A stretch of DNA of 64,000 nucleotides from Papio anubis (GCF_008728515.1 NC_044986.1:113510313-113574312); one strand, 5' to 3'; positions 21,441 through 32,340 are shown, counted from the first letter of the stretch. Translations and numbers: made by a program. The notes: generated from the sequence alone by a model not told the origin.

Positions 21441-21530
21441 CATCGCAGAGGTGAGGTAACTTCTGCAGGGAGTAAGTACTTCCACCCAGGGAGTGAGTGA
21501 CCTAGTGGAAGTTACCTTACCTCTGTGATG
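21441..21530 (+). repeat. 23-bp inverted repeat (hairpin) beside a MIR
   Basis: Arm one (21441-21463) starts catcgcagaggtgagg. Arm two (21508-21530) is its reverse complement except at two positions, both of which become G-U pairs in a plus-strand RNA. The loop is 44 bases and contains the near-repeats 'cagggagtaagt' and 'cagggagtgagt'. Arm one belongs to the MIR, so arm two looks like an inverted local copy. Confidence 0.85.
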
Positions 21531-21599
21531 ATTTGCACCAGTTCAGTTTGACTTTAGAGACTGCAAGCTGAAGCTCTACTCTTTGTTGACTGTTTTCAG

Positions 21600-21960
21600 G
21601 TGCTATGTGAATACAGTGGGTAGAGACGAATAGCACATGAGCCCCGCGCTGGGGAATGTGCGGTCTAGTGGGTGCCCAGAGGCACGAGCAGAAGACAGCA
21701 GCCCTTTGAGAAGTGCCGTATGCTTCAGGGGCATAGGGAAGTGTGCCTGCCCCACGGAAGGGGCTTTCACCGAGAAACTCTTTTAAACTGAGCCTCAAAG
21801 ACAAGAAACAATTGGCTGGGTGGGTGTGGGAGAGTGAGGAGTCCTGGGAAGGAGCCTGAGTGAGGCTGTGGGGGTGGAACGGCATGGTATGAGCAGGGAA
21901 CAGCGTTGTGGCTGATGCAGGATGAGGGGAGCATTCCGCTTCTGGTTCCACTTCCCGGGT
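21600..21960 (-). mobile_element. Ancient L2-like / unclassified repeat
   Basis: 'gaatgtgcggtctagtggg', 'gagcctcaaagacaag' and 'gtcctgggaaggagcctgag' follow the same old family as 182-1130. Boundaries are vague. Confidence 0.4.
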
Positions 21961-22029
21961 CTGCAGTTACAGAGTCCTGCACAGCACACCTCACGTCTTT
22001 CCCTTCCTTTCCTTTCCTTCTTCTGAATC

Positions 22030-22420
22030 CTGTGTTGGGCCCCCTGGCCTTATCTCTGGACAATTACAGCAGCCTTTTCTCTCCACTTCTCATCCATCAT
22101 GTATTACTCAAGCCAATTTAATCATGTAACTTTCTTTGATCATCTTGTTCTCTCCATTAAAGAGTGGCTCTCCATTGCCTATGGAATGTGGTCAGACCAT
22201 TGAGTCCAGTGCTCCAGGCTTTCTGTATTTGAGGGTCAGTCTGCGTTTCCTGATGGATCTTTCATGACATTGTCTGTCTCTTCCCACTGGAGCAAACGAA
22301 AAGAACTTTCTCCTCTCTCCATCTACTACTCTTTTTCCCTGCACCCTTTTCTTTCCCTATGTGTCAAAAATCTTGACCCATCTCTCAGGCTCACTCCAGT
22401 GTTACCCAAACATGAAGCCT
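22030..22420 (+). mobile_element. L2-like LINE fragment
   Basis: 'ctctccattgcctatgg', 'ccattgagtccagtgctcc' and 'tgacattgtctgtctcttcc' follow the L2 3' region loosely. Confidence 0.4.
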
Positions 22421-22647
22421 TCCGGACCAGACCAGTCACAGTTGTCTCTTCGTGCTCTTAGATGCCTTCACTGTCATGGGGGACCGAGGGCTGCACCACC
22501 CTTGTCATGGTTCACACTCCTTAAAGCGAGAGGTCAGGTCCTTCTCTGGATCTGTCTCCATGAGTTCCCACCAAGATAGGTTGGAGATTCACAGAGTGGC
22601 CCTGCGTTTCAAAAGAGCCTGTAAACCTCCTTGTTGCCCTGGCTCAG

Positions 22648-22717
22648 GTGGAATTCTTTAGAAAAGTGTCCGCTCTGAGCCGGAGTGGAATCCTTTAGAA
22701 AAGTGTCTGCTCTAAGC
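22648..22717. repeat. 37-bp tandem duplication
   Basis: The unit gtggaattctttagaaaagtg... (22648-22684) repeats from 22685 with about 3 differences over the 33 bases that align. Confidence 0.9.
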
Positions 22718-23031
22718 TTTTTCCCTTGGCCTCCCCTTGGGCATTTTTCCTTCAGCAGAAAACCCAGTGATGCCATCTCCTCTGGGGAGGAAAATATTGT
22801 TTTGTGGAACCTCTCAGGGTCTTTGGGCACAGCCAGTATTCCCTGGTGAGGGATTTCCTAAAGGTTTAGTCATTCAGACCTGGCTGTGTGAGCCAGATCT
22901 TTCCTGTCTCAAGATAATTCTTAAGGCTACGATTTGCTCGTCAACATCATCTGTAACAAACATCTGTTTGACTAACAGATGTTTAGGAATTGGGCATCTA
23001 GGCTGTGCCAATGTATTTGGACTAAAATATG

Positions 23032-23262
23032 CCCCTCCCTCCCTCCCTCCCTCCTTCCCTCCCTCCTTCCCTGACTTACCTCCCTCCTTCCCTCTCCTCC
23101 CTCCCTCCCCCCTCCCTCCCCCCTTCCTTCCTTCCTTCCCCTCCCTCCCTCCCTCCCTTCCCCTCCCTCCCTCCCTCCTTCCCTCCCTCCTTCCCTCCCT
23201 CCTTCCCTGCCTTACCTCCCTCCCTCATTCCCCTCTCTCCCTCCCTCCTTTCCTTCCTTCCT
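23032..23262. repeat. Second compound polypyrimidine tract (CCCT/TTCC units)
   Basis: About 230 bases of almost pure CT on the plus strand, with the units CCCT, CCTT and TTCC interspersed by rare A or G. The long Pro/Ser/Leu frames across it are repeat artefacts. Confidence 0.95.
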
Positions 23263-23794
23263 TTTTTTAAAAATATAGCTTTAAGGGGAGACTGGAGCCT
23301 GCTGTTTCTGGCCCCTGGTCTCCCAGGTGACAGTATTTGGTGTACAAAGCTAGTGACTCTGCAGTTGTTGAATTAGCTACAGATTAACTCCTCTGAGAAC
23401 TTGGTTTCAGATGAGAGTAGAACATGTACTTTGTATGCAGAAGTCTTACTGTTCAGACAGGACTTATTAACTAGAACAAGCTTCACTTTGTACTTGAAAA
23501 ATGCAATGTAAATCATAAAAGATTGTACCATTTAAGCCCCACTAAAAAGAGAAAAGCAAAAGTCACAGAGAGCCACATCGTGTTCATATGAACACCAGCC
23601 TAAGAAGAATGTGGGAGTGTGTGGAGAGAATCCTATGGGGAACCCCAGTAATGGCCAGTGGTGGGAAATTAGGTTCTGGGAAATTTGTGTATTGTTTTGA
23701 AAAGTATAATTTTACCTGGAGAAATTGAACAACTGACATTAGCTAACTATATATATTTATTATTGTATTGCATGGCCAGCATTCTGTGGGGGCA
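23263..23794. other. No recognised content
   Basis: About 530 bases of unique-looking sequence between the polypyrimidine tract and the L1. No gene or repeat recognised. Confidence 0.45.
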
Positions 23795-25730
23795 TTGTGG
23801 TTTTTTTTCTTTATTTTTTATTTTCATAGGTTTGGGGGAACAGGTGGTATTTGGCTACATGAATAAGTTCTTTAGTGGTGATTTCTGAGATCTTTTTTGG
23901 TGCGCTCATCATCTGAGCAGTGTACACTGTACCCACTGTGCAGTCTTTTATCCCTTACCCATCCCCACCCTTTCCCCCAAGTCCCCAAAGTCCATTGTGT
24001 CATTCTTATGCCTTTGCATCCTCATAGCTTAGCTCCCACTTATGAGTGAGAACATATGATGTTTGGTTTTCCATTCCTGAGTTACTTCACTTAGTATGAT
24101 GGTCTCCAGTTCCATCCAGGTTGCTGCAAATGCCATTATTTCATTCCTTTTTATGGCTGAGTAGTATTCCATGGTATATATATACCACAATTTCTTTATC
24201 CACTTGTTGATTGGTGGGCATTTGGGCTGGTTCCATATTTTTCCAATTGTGAATTGTGCTGCTGTAAATATGCATGTGCAAGTGTCTTTTTTTTTTTTTT
24301 TTTTTTTGGTATAATAACTTATTTTCCTCTGGGTAGATATCCAGTAGTGGGATTGCTGGATCAAACAGTAAAACTACTTTTAGTTCTTCAAGGAATCTCC
24401 ACACTGTTTTCCATAGTGGTTGTACTAGGTTTACATTTCCACCAGCAGTGTAGAAGTGCTCCCTTTTCACCACATCCCCACCAACATCTATTGTTTTTTG
24501 ATTTTTTGATTATGGCCATTCATGTAGCAGTGAAGTGGTATCACATTGTGGTTTTGATTTACATTTCCCTGATCATTAATGATGTTGAGCATTTTTTTCC
24601 TATGTTTGTTGGCTATTTGTATACCTTCTTTTGAAAATTGTCTATTCACGTCCTTAGCCCACTTTTTGATGGGATTTTTTGTTTGTTTGTTTTTCTTGCT
24701 GATTTGTTTGAGATCCTTGTAGATTCTGGATGTTAGTCCTTTGTCAGGTGTATGGATGGTGAAGATTTTCTCCCCCTCTGAGGGTTGTCTGTTTACTCTG
24801 CTGATTATTTCTTTTACTGAGCAGAAGCTTTTTAGTTTAATTAAGTCCCATCTATTTATCTTTGTTTTTGTTGCATTTGCTTTTGGGTTCTTGGTCATGA
24901 AGTCTTTGCATAAGCCAATGTCTAGAATGGTTTTTTTGATGTTATTTTCTAGAATTTTTATGGTTTCAGGTCTTAGATGTAAGTTCTTGATCCATCTTGA
25001 GTTGCTTTTTGTATAAGGCGAATGATGAGGATCTAGTTTCACTCTTCTCCATGTGGCTAACCAGTTATCCTAGAGCATTTGTTCATTTGTTGAATAGGCT
25101 GTCCTTTCCCTACTTTATGTTTTTGTTTGCTTTGTTGAAGATCAGTGGCTATAAGTATTTGGCTTTATTTCTGGGTTCTCTATTCTGTTTCATTGGTCTG
25201 TGTGCCTATTTTTATACCAGTACCATGCTGTTTTGATGACTCTGGCCTTATAGTATAGTTTGAAGTCGGGTAAAATGATACTTCCAGATTTATTCCTTTT
25301 CCTTAGTCTTGCTTTGGCTATGTGGACTCTTTTTTGGTGCCATATGAATTTTAGGATTGTTTTTCTAGTTCTGTGAATAATGATGGTGGTATTTTGATGG
25401 GAATTGCATGCTTTTGGCAGTATGATCATTTTCGTAATATTGATTCTACCTATCCAGGAGCATGGGGATGCTTCCATTTGTTTGTGTCATCTACGATTTC
25501 TTTCAGCAGTGTTTCGTAGTTTTTCTTGTGGAAGTCTTTTACCTCCTTGGTTAGGTATATTCCCAAATACTTTATTTTTTTGCAGCTATTGTAAAAGGGG
25601 TTGAATTCTTGATTTGATTCTCAGCTTGGTCACTGTTGGTGTATAGCAGAGCTACTGATTTGTGTACATTAATTTCATATCCCGGAACTTTGCTGAATTC
25701 ATTTATCAGAAGTATGCTTTTTAATTTTAA
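23795..25730 (-). mobile_element. L1 LINE, 5' truncated, with ORF2 C-terminal remains
   Basis: The minus strand carries the last third of L1 ORF2 and the 3' region, ending in an A-rich tail near 23800-23830. Decayed ORF2 blocks read at 25190-25477, 24488-25042 (184 open codons, the best kept) and, in other frames, 24141-24473 and 24029-24364. At least two frameshifts separate them. There is no endonuclease or reverse transcriptase core, so it cannot move itself. A run of 21 T (24287-24307) breaks the frame. The type is probably a primate L1PB or L1MA; I could not fix the subfamily. Confidence 0.93.
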
Positions 25731-25744
25731 GTTCTTGAAGAATT

Positions 25745-25870
25745 CGAACCATAATCCATCTCTTTTACTTTATAGTGAAGACAGTGAGCCCCAGGGAAAT
25801 TAAACACCCACTGTTGACCACAAAGTCATTGGCTGAGCTGGGATCAGCGCATGGTACTCCAGGACACAGA
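25745..25870 (-). mobile_element. MIR fragment
   Basis: 'ttactttatagtgaag', 'gtgagccccagggaaatta' and 'gctgagctgggatcag' match the MIR core complement. Confidence 0.6.
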
Positions 25871-25910
25871 AGTCCTAGATGAAATTTAAGTTGGATGAAA
25901 ACAATTTTTT

Positions 25911-26075
25911 TTTGCTAGGCACAGTGGCTCACGCCTGTAATCCCAGCACTTTGAGAGGCCAAGGCTGGAGGATCACTTGAGCCCAGGAGTTCAAGACCAG
26001 CCTAGGCAACATGGCAAGACTCCCATCTGTGAAAGAGCGAGAACTTGTCTCAAAAACAAAACAAAACAAAAATGA
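25911..26075 (+). mobile_element. Alu with large internal deletion
   Basis: An intact left arm runs to 'gcaacatggcaagactcc', then jumps to 'agagcgagaacttgtctc' from the end of the right arm, followed by a CAAAA tail. About 130 bases of the middle are missing. Confidence 0.88.
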
Positions 26076-26540
26076 AAAAACCCAACAATTTGTTATCGGG
26101 GAGAATTATCTAGTATTGGAATGAGGAACTATAGTGTCTTGTCTGGAGAACTTGGAAAATACGTCTGTACGGGGACAGTTGTATCTCTCTCTACAGAAGG
26201 CAATGGATGGGCTGATTTCTCAAGCTCTTCTGCTGGGATGGTTCCAATGATATGATTTTGGTTTTTCCTTAGTGTGTGATGTAAAAGAAATTGTCCTGGC
26301 AAACATATGGTTTGATACTCGTCATTGTTAAAATAGCATGTCCGATTTTTAGTCAGCTATGTTTTAGGATAAACAGCAAAGATGATGCTTTTTTCCAATA
26401 GGAAAATCCCTTAAATTTGATTAGACGTTGTCAATGAGTGAATAGGGTTGAGTGTCCCTGTGTGTTTCTGCCACACTCTGTGCTTTGGCCTTGCTCATTC
26501 AGGTAGCATTTCCCCTTTGATGTTTCTTTGGTTTTGTGTG
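26076..26540. other. No recognised content
   Basis: About 460 bases of unique-looking AT-rich sequence. Confidence 0.45.
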
Positions 26541-26559
26541 TGTTTTGTTGTTGTTGTTG

Positions 26560-26867
26560 TTATTGTTTTGTTTTTTTTGTTTGTTTTTTTGAGATGGATT
26601 CTCACTCTGTTGTCAAGCTGGAGTGCAATGGCACGATCTCGGCCCACTGCAACCTCCGCCTCCTGGGTTCAAGCAATTCTCCTGCCTCAGCCTCCCGAGT
26701 AGTTGGGATTACAGGTGTGCACCACCATGTCTAGCTAATTTTGTATTTTTAGTAGAGACGTAGTTTCACCCTGTTGGCCAGGATGGTCTCAATCTCCTGA
26801 CCTCGTGATCCCCCTGCCTCGGCCTCCCAAAGTGCTGGGATTACAGGTGTGAGCCACCGTGCCCGGC
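26560..26867 (-). mobile_element. AluS/Y-type SINE with TTG-rich tail
   Basis: A full minus-strand Alu. A (TTG)n run at 26547-26575 abuts its T tail. 'tgtgttttg' and 'tgtgtttta' flank it loosely. Confidence 0.9.
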
Positions 26868-27344
26868 TGTGTTTTAATCTTTCTGAGGCCTGTGTGAGTG
26901 TAATTGTACTAGCCAGATTTAGGATAATCAGGACATGATGATAGCCAAGTTGTCTGTCAGCTCTCTAGGATGGTTTTTATGTGTCTTCAGTATAAACAGT
27001 TTCTTTACCCTGGGAGCACCTATATTTCTTTTCGTCTTTGCATGCTTAGAGAGCAGGAAGTTGAACTTGATTATCCCAGGTTCTGGTTAGTGTCTTGTGA
27101 GTGCAGATTCTTGAAGTGATGCCTGAACCGTAAGTATGTAACTGACAAGCTAACAAGGGTATATTAATTTTATTTGGAAAAGTAGCAATACATTTTAAGT
27201 GATAATTAAGGATAAGTAAAATGTGATTCTCTAGGAAGAGAAAATTGGATTTCCTCACTAAAGCCGTTGAGGCCATTGTCTGAGAAGTAGGCCATAAATG
27301 TGTGATGACTCAGAGGAGGAGAGAGAATTACCTTGCTGGTGATG
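26868..27344. other. No recognised content
   Basis: About 480 bases of unique-looking sequence. The minus frames of 66-76 codons are within chance. Confidence 0.45.
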
Positions 27345-27880
27345 ATGGTGATAATGGTCATAGCATGTTCTGCTTGTTGACTACACATATTTCTGTTACT
27401 GTGCATATTTATTCCCAGACTTTATAATAACACAAAGAGGTGGGTATCGAGTCTCCAGTTTACTGAAGAGGGATCTGAGACTCAGAAAGGCTCAGTAGGC
27501 TGGGTGTGGTGGCTCTCACCTGTAATCCCAGCACTTTGGGAGGCCAAGGCAGGCAGATGGCTTGGGTCCTGAAGTTTGAGACCAGCCTGGGCAACATGGC
27601 AAAACCACAGCTATACAAAAAATACAAAAAGTAGCCAGGCGTGGTGACACGCATTTGTGGTCCCAACTATTAGAGAGGCTGAGGTGGGAGGATAGCTTGA
27701 GCCCGGGAGGTCAAAGCTGCAGTGAGCAGTGATCATGCTACTGCACTCCAGCCTGGGTGACAGAGCAAGACCTTGTCTCAAAGAAAAAAAAAAGAAAGAA
27801 AGAAAGAAAAAGAAAGGCCCAGTAGCTTGCCAAAACTGAAATTAAAATCGAGGTTTCTTGAATTGAAGCCTTGTTTTGGA
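27345..27880 (-). mobile_element. MIR SINE split by an AluJ
   Basis: Left part (to 27498): 'gcatatttattcccagac', 'ttactgaagagggatctgag'. Right part (27811-27880): 'gcccagtagcttgccaaaac'. The Alu target repeat is agaaaggctcagtag / agaaaggcccagtag. Confidence 0.75.
27499..27810 (+). mobile_element. AluJ SINE inside MIR
   Basis: A full AluJ ('gggcaacatggcaaaaccac', 'gcagtgagcagtgatcatg') with an AAAG tail. 15-bp target repeats lie at 27484-27498 and 27811-27825 with one mismatch. Confidence 0.95.
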
Positions 27881-28149
27881 ATATCACTTTGCTTCCTAAT
27901 ACAAACATGCTTTACAATTCCTGCATTTAAAAAAGCTAACCAGCAAGGGTATCACATATAGATTTAAAAGACTACCAGGAACATTTGGACTGCTGGGCAG
28001 CTAGGTTTTGTCCTGTTCACGTCAGTCATTAGGCTGGGAGCTGATGTTCAGATCCAGTGTGTTCCCTCCCCTGCAAAGAGGTCCGTTGGGGATAAGCCCC
28101 CACTGAGAAATTCTTCACAACTCAGCTAGGCTTCTTGGAACTAACTGGA

Positions 28150-28330
28150 GATTTAAGCTGGTGGTTCCTGAAATTTAAGGTCATCAGAACCACCCAGAGG
28201 GCTTGTGAAAATGCAGATTGCTGGGCCCCGTCCCCAGATGCTGAGGCCTGAGACTCTGCATTTCTGGCACTCAGTGATACCAGGCCTTCTGGTCTGGAGG
28301 GCACACATTGAAAAATACGGATTTAAGCTG
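28150..28330 (+). mobile_element. MER5-like hAT fossil
   Basis: 'tcagaaccacccagagggct', 'gattgctgggccccgtccc' and 'gagactctgcatttctgg' follow MER5 order. Confidence 0.75.
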
Positions 28331-28420
28331 CCTCCGCCTGGGGTCTCCATTCTGACTCTGCAGCTGTTTCTCAAATGCAATGACCAAGTACAGTTTCTCT
28401 GAGGGCTCAGCCTGGACCTG

Positions 28421-28772
28421 TGTATTTGTCCATTTTCACACTGCTGATAAAAATACACCTGAGACTGGATAATTTATAAAGAAAAAGAGGTTTAATGGAC
28501 TTACAGTTCCATATGGCTGGAGAGGCCTCACAATCATGGCAGAAGGCGAATGGCACATCTTACATGGCGGTAGACGAGAGAGAATGAGAACCAAGCAAAA
28601 GGGGATTTCCCCTATAAAACCGTTAGATCTTACTCAGTACCATGAGAACAGTATGGAGGAAACCGCTCCCATGATTCCGTTATCTCCCACCGGGTCCCTC
28701 CCACAACACACGGGAATTATGGGAGCTACAATTCAAGATGAGATTGGGTGGGGACACAGGCAAACCATATCA
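28421..28772 (-). mobile_element. MaLR solo LTR (MST/THE1 type)
   Basis: A nearly full-length LTR in reverse: 'tccattttcacactgctgat', 'cacaatcatggcagaaggcg', 'cccaccgggtccctccc' and 'caaaccatatca'. It is the best-kept MaLR LTR in the window. Confidence 0.92.
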
Positions 28773-29297
28773 ATCACTAAAGCCAGTCTTCAGTGACCTG
28801 CCGTCTCCATCCTTCGGACGCTCTGTGGAGGCTTCTGGACACGGCATCTGTGCTGCTCAGGCTGTTCCTCTTCTCATTGGCTGACGTGATCTGTGGCATC
28901 TGTCACAAGTTTTAATTGAAGGTCAGCAGTGGCAGGTAAGCCACCAACATCATCAACTTCTTTCAGCCTTTTGAAACAAGAGCGAAATTGGCCAAGGTCA
29001 CTGCTATGACAAAGGGTTGCTTGGATGGAGCCCTTCCGAGCGCGGGTATTTATACATCCAAACATTTATGGAAGCCCCATCGTGAATCAATAGCACGATA
29101 CCTTTCTCCCACCAAACCTGGAGAAAGTCTTCCAGATATTTTTGGAAAATATTTTGAATATTTCAAAATATTTTATTTTTAAAATTGTTTCTATTCTGTT
29201 TCTTAGTAATAGCAGTCTAACACAAAGCTATAGCATTTCTGTCATCGCTCAAGAGAGTCGATTCCAATCCACTGAACCTGAAGACATCTGGCCTCCT
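28773..29297. other. Unique stretch with one donor-like site
   Basis: A strong donor-like cag|gtaagc lies at about 28937 on the plus strand, but no matching open exon is evident. A 63-codon minus frame (28874-29065) is unrecognised. Confidence 0.4.
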
Positions 29298-29447
29298 CAG
29301 CTGTCATCCCAGATACTTGGGTGGCTGAGGCAGGAGAATCACTTGAACCTGGGAGGCAGAGGTTGCAGTGAGCCATGATCACACCACTGCACTCCAGCCT
29401 GGGCAACAGAGCAAGGCTTCATCTCAAAAAAAAAAAAAAAAAAAAAA
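29298..29447 (+). mobile_element. Alu right arm, 5' truncated
   Basis: It begins near 'gctgtcatcccagatacttg' and ends in a 22-base A tail. The left arm is missing. The target repeat is not clear. Confidence 0.9.
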
Positions 29448-30414
29448 TTGAAGAAGGGAGATGAATGCATACACGAAAGGTTTGCTTCATCTGATTAGGA
29501 AATCTACTCCCTTGTTAAAAACAATACCTATTCTCCAAAACTAGTACCGAGAGAAGATCCAGGCTTAGCCTGACCCACCGCCCACCTGCAGCCCTGAGAG
29601 TAAGTTGCTATGTTCTGTGCTGCAGACAATCATCACCCTTCTGCTGCCCCCTCTCCAGACCCAGGCTGTTGCTCAACTCTTTTGTCTGTTGTTAAAATCA
29701 TTTCATGAAAGAAAAAAAAATTAACATCATAAAAAATACTGGATGGATGTAATCTCATAAAAAAGAGCAGTCTTTTAAGTAAATAAATGAAAACAAACCT
29801 CCAGATCCCTCATGTTCCCATACTCATTTTTTTTTATTTCATCACTGACAGGTGAGAACTTGTCTGGCCTGGGAGTGGCTTTGGAGAAGTGCTTTTCTAG
29901 GTTGCTTCTCCTGCTGATAAGGACCATGACTCAAGGGAAGGCTGCTCTGAAAGGAGAATGGGGACCATGGTTTTGTTTTCTTGGTTACCTCTCACTTGGG
30001 GTGTCTTCCCATTAGCGGTTTTGACTTGATTCACTCTGGGCTTGAGGCTCCTCCTTGGTAAGTTGGATGATTGGAAATGATCTCTGAGTCCCAGGCTCTG
30101 GTTTTATGGGTTCCACGGGTTCCTTTCCTTTTAAGGGAAAACAAACTTCTCTGCAATGTTAAGAGAGGTTGTGATAGTAAATAGCTGAAAATTAATAAGC
30201 AGTGACTGAGGAGTAGCCAGCCCACGATCGCTTTCCTAAAATACGCTCTGACTCCCAAAATAAGCAGGCACAAACAACGGTGTGGAGCCCCTCTCATCAT
30301 ATCCTGCATACAAAATTCGGGGAGACTTGGAGCTCAAGACGCATTGACTTCTTACTTGTCTCCATTTGTTCTGGGTTAGGTGATGGATCCACAGTGACTT
30401 AGCAACTTTGATGA
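29448..30414. other. Unique stretch without recognised gene
   Basis: About 970 bases of unique-looking sequence. The short frames on both strands are within chance. Confidence 0.45.
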
Positions 30415-30585
30415 CAGCCGGGGCTTCTGGAGACTGGCTGCATATTAAAACCACCTGGGCCTATTCCAGATGGATTAAATCAGACTCTCTGGGACTGGGG
30501 TCTGTACATCATTTAAAAAAAAAAAAAGTCTCCCCAGGTGGCTTCCTATGCAGCCAGAGTTGAGATTTATTGGACCAGACTAACA
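30415..30585. mobile_element. MER5-like hAT fossil
   Basis: 'ttaaaaccacctgggcc', 'ttaaatcagactctctggg' and 'tctccccaggtggcttcc' are the two arms of a MER5-type element around an A run (30514-30526). Confidence 0.7.
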
Positions 30586-31639
30586 AACACAGCTGGAAGA
30601 AGAGGGCAGAGAGGACTCCTTAGGATGTGCAGATGGAGTGGCTCGTTTAGGCTGCAGTGGAATTCCTTTTCTTCTTGTAATAAAACAACTCCTATTTACA
30701 TATCATTTTAGAAAAATATTTTCCCCCTTCTCTTATTTGATGCTCAAGAGAGAATAATTGAGTTTGCCTTAGCATCTCTTTTGATTTGTTTTTTTAGATG
30801 TATGACCTGTCACCAGTAAACCCAGAGAGATAAATTAGGGAATGGCTGTGCTATAGAAAGCACTTACTGATTATTAAAGATTCTGCCTTCAAGCTCTTTT
30901 AAATAGTGCCTTTCTCTCGGTGATTTGGATTTAAAAATTTAAGGATATATTTACATGCAGCTTTGCGGGAGCACATGAATATTAAGTGAAGTAGTGCCTA
31001 GCTAAGTTCTGTTGAAATGAGTTGGTAGATTGTAGATAATATAAAGTAAGTGAACATTTCCAAGGGAGTGGAAAAATTTGGATGGCTCAGTAATTATGGA
31101 AATTGGCAGGGCATTTGGGGACCCCAGCTGCTCTTTGTCCCTTTGTCCCATAAATGGGTGACAGTTTGCAAGGCACGGAGCTCTGCCAGATGTTTGTGAT
31201 AGTGGTTGGGTGGGGAGAATTTCATAGCTGGCTTGGCCACAGGAAGATGACGAGCTTGTTAAGAATAATGATCGGACACCCTGCATATTCGCTGACTGCA
31301 TGCTTAGCAAATTTGCAAACTAGCTTCATCCCTAAGGGCTTTTAGTCACAGAATTTAAATAAGAGGCACACCCATGAGAGTTTGCTGGAAAACAAAGAGA
31401 AACCCTGCTCTCAGTAAGTGCTTGCTAATTGTTTGGGGATTTGTGACAAATAGGAAGCAAATATTGAGTTGGTACTTGGGTGATTTCTTTCTTTTTCGTT
31501 TTTGCGAACTGATCTGGAGCCTTGGTCTCCAGGAACTTTGTGTTCCTGGCAGGCAGATCTCCTGCCCCAACACCTGCACATGCTCAGGGCTCTCCCCCGT
31601 CCTGCATCAAACTCGAGAGAGTTGTGTCAATTTAAAGCG
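30586..31639. other. Repeat-poor 1 kb stretch
   Basis: No named repeat seen. The 102-codon minus frame at 31002-31310 and plus frame at 31374-31676 are unrecognised. Confidence 0.45.
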
Positions 31640-31983
31640 CATATACACACACACACGTGCACACACACACGTATAAGCATATACATATATATGTGCTTGT
31701 ATATATACACATATATGTGTATATGTATATATATAACATGCCCCTATATATACATGTATACACATACACATATATTAAAAATACACATTATATACATATT
31801 TACATGCGTATATATAAAGGGACACATCATATACACACACATATGTGTATGTATATAAAACGTGCCCCTATGTATACATGTATACACATACACATATATA
31901 AAAATACACGTTACATACATATATACATATATACATACATATATATAAACAGAAATACACACACACGTATGTGTGTGTGTGCA

Positions 31984-32014
<31 letters not shown>

Positions 32015-32017
32015 ATT
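31640..32017. repeat. CA/TA/TG microsatellite with a 124-bp higher-order unit
   Basis: A CA run (31643-31672) passes into TA- and CATA-rich sequence and ends in a TG run (about 31972-32015). Inside it two long units start with acatgcccctat (31736) and acgtgcccctat (31860), giving a 124-bp period. The array sits at the tail end of a minus-strand Alu. The Tyr/Ile/His-rich frames read here are artefacts. Confidence 0.93.
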
Positions 32018-32180
32018 TGAGACAGGGTCTTGCCCTGTCTCCCAGGCTGGAGTGCAGTGGTGCTATCTCAGCTCACTGCAACCTCCATCTCCCAGGCTCA
32101 AGCCATCTTCCTGTCTCCCAGGCTCAATCCATCTGAGTGGCTGGGACCACAGGTGCACAGCACAATGCCTGGATAACATT

Positions 32181-32221
<41 letters not shown>

Positions 32222-32340
32222 GTAGAGATGAGGTTTCACCATGTTGCCCAGGCTGGGCTCAAACTCCTGAGCTCAAACGACCTTCCCGCTTTGGCCTCCC
32301 GAAGTGCTGGGATTACAGGCGTGAGCCACCGCACGCAGCC
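32018..32340 (-). mobile_element. AluJ SINE with TA expansion in the linker
   Basis: A diverged Alu in which a (TA)n run followed by a T run (32181-32221) has expanded in the middle A-rich region. Part of the right arm is duplicated locally ('tctcccaggctcaa' occurs twice). Confidence 0.9.

Larger units (their letters stand above)
20684..21505 (-). mobile_element. MIR SINE carrying a nested AluJ and AluS
   Basis: The left part (20684-20791) is 'ggctaacatttattaggcaa' to 'ggaaggtattgtgatag'. The right part resumes at about 21410 with 'cacttttaacagatgag' and 'gaggtgaggtaac'. An AluJ split the MIR and an AluS later split the AluJ. The right part also supplies one arm of a hairpin (21441-21530). 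Confidence 0.8.

Noticed and set aside
21441..21530. Calling the hairpin a microRNA gene
   Set aside because: The 44-base loop and single stem fit a chance template-switch product as well; there is no expression evidence.
22737..23376. Open frames of 115-177 codons, Pro/Ser-rich
   Set aside because: Same reason: most of each frame lies in the second polypyrimidine tract.
24488..25042. 184-codon minus frame as a host gene
   Set aside because: It is the C-terminal part of L1 ORF2 in a truncated, frameshifted element.
31640..32017. CRISPR-like or satellite array
   Set aside because: No regular spacers or repeats; it is a microsatellite with one internal duplication.
31502..32136. Tyr/Ile/His-rich frames of 118 and 159 codons
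   Set aside because: They come from the CA/TA array and run into an Alu.
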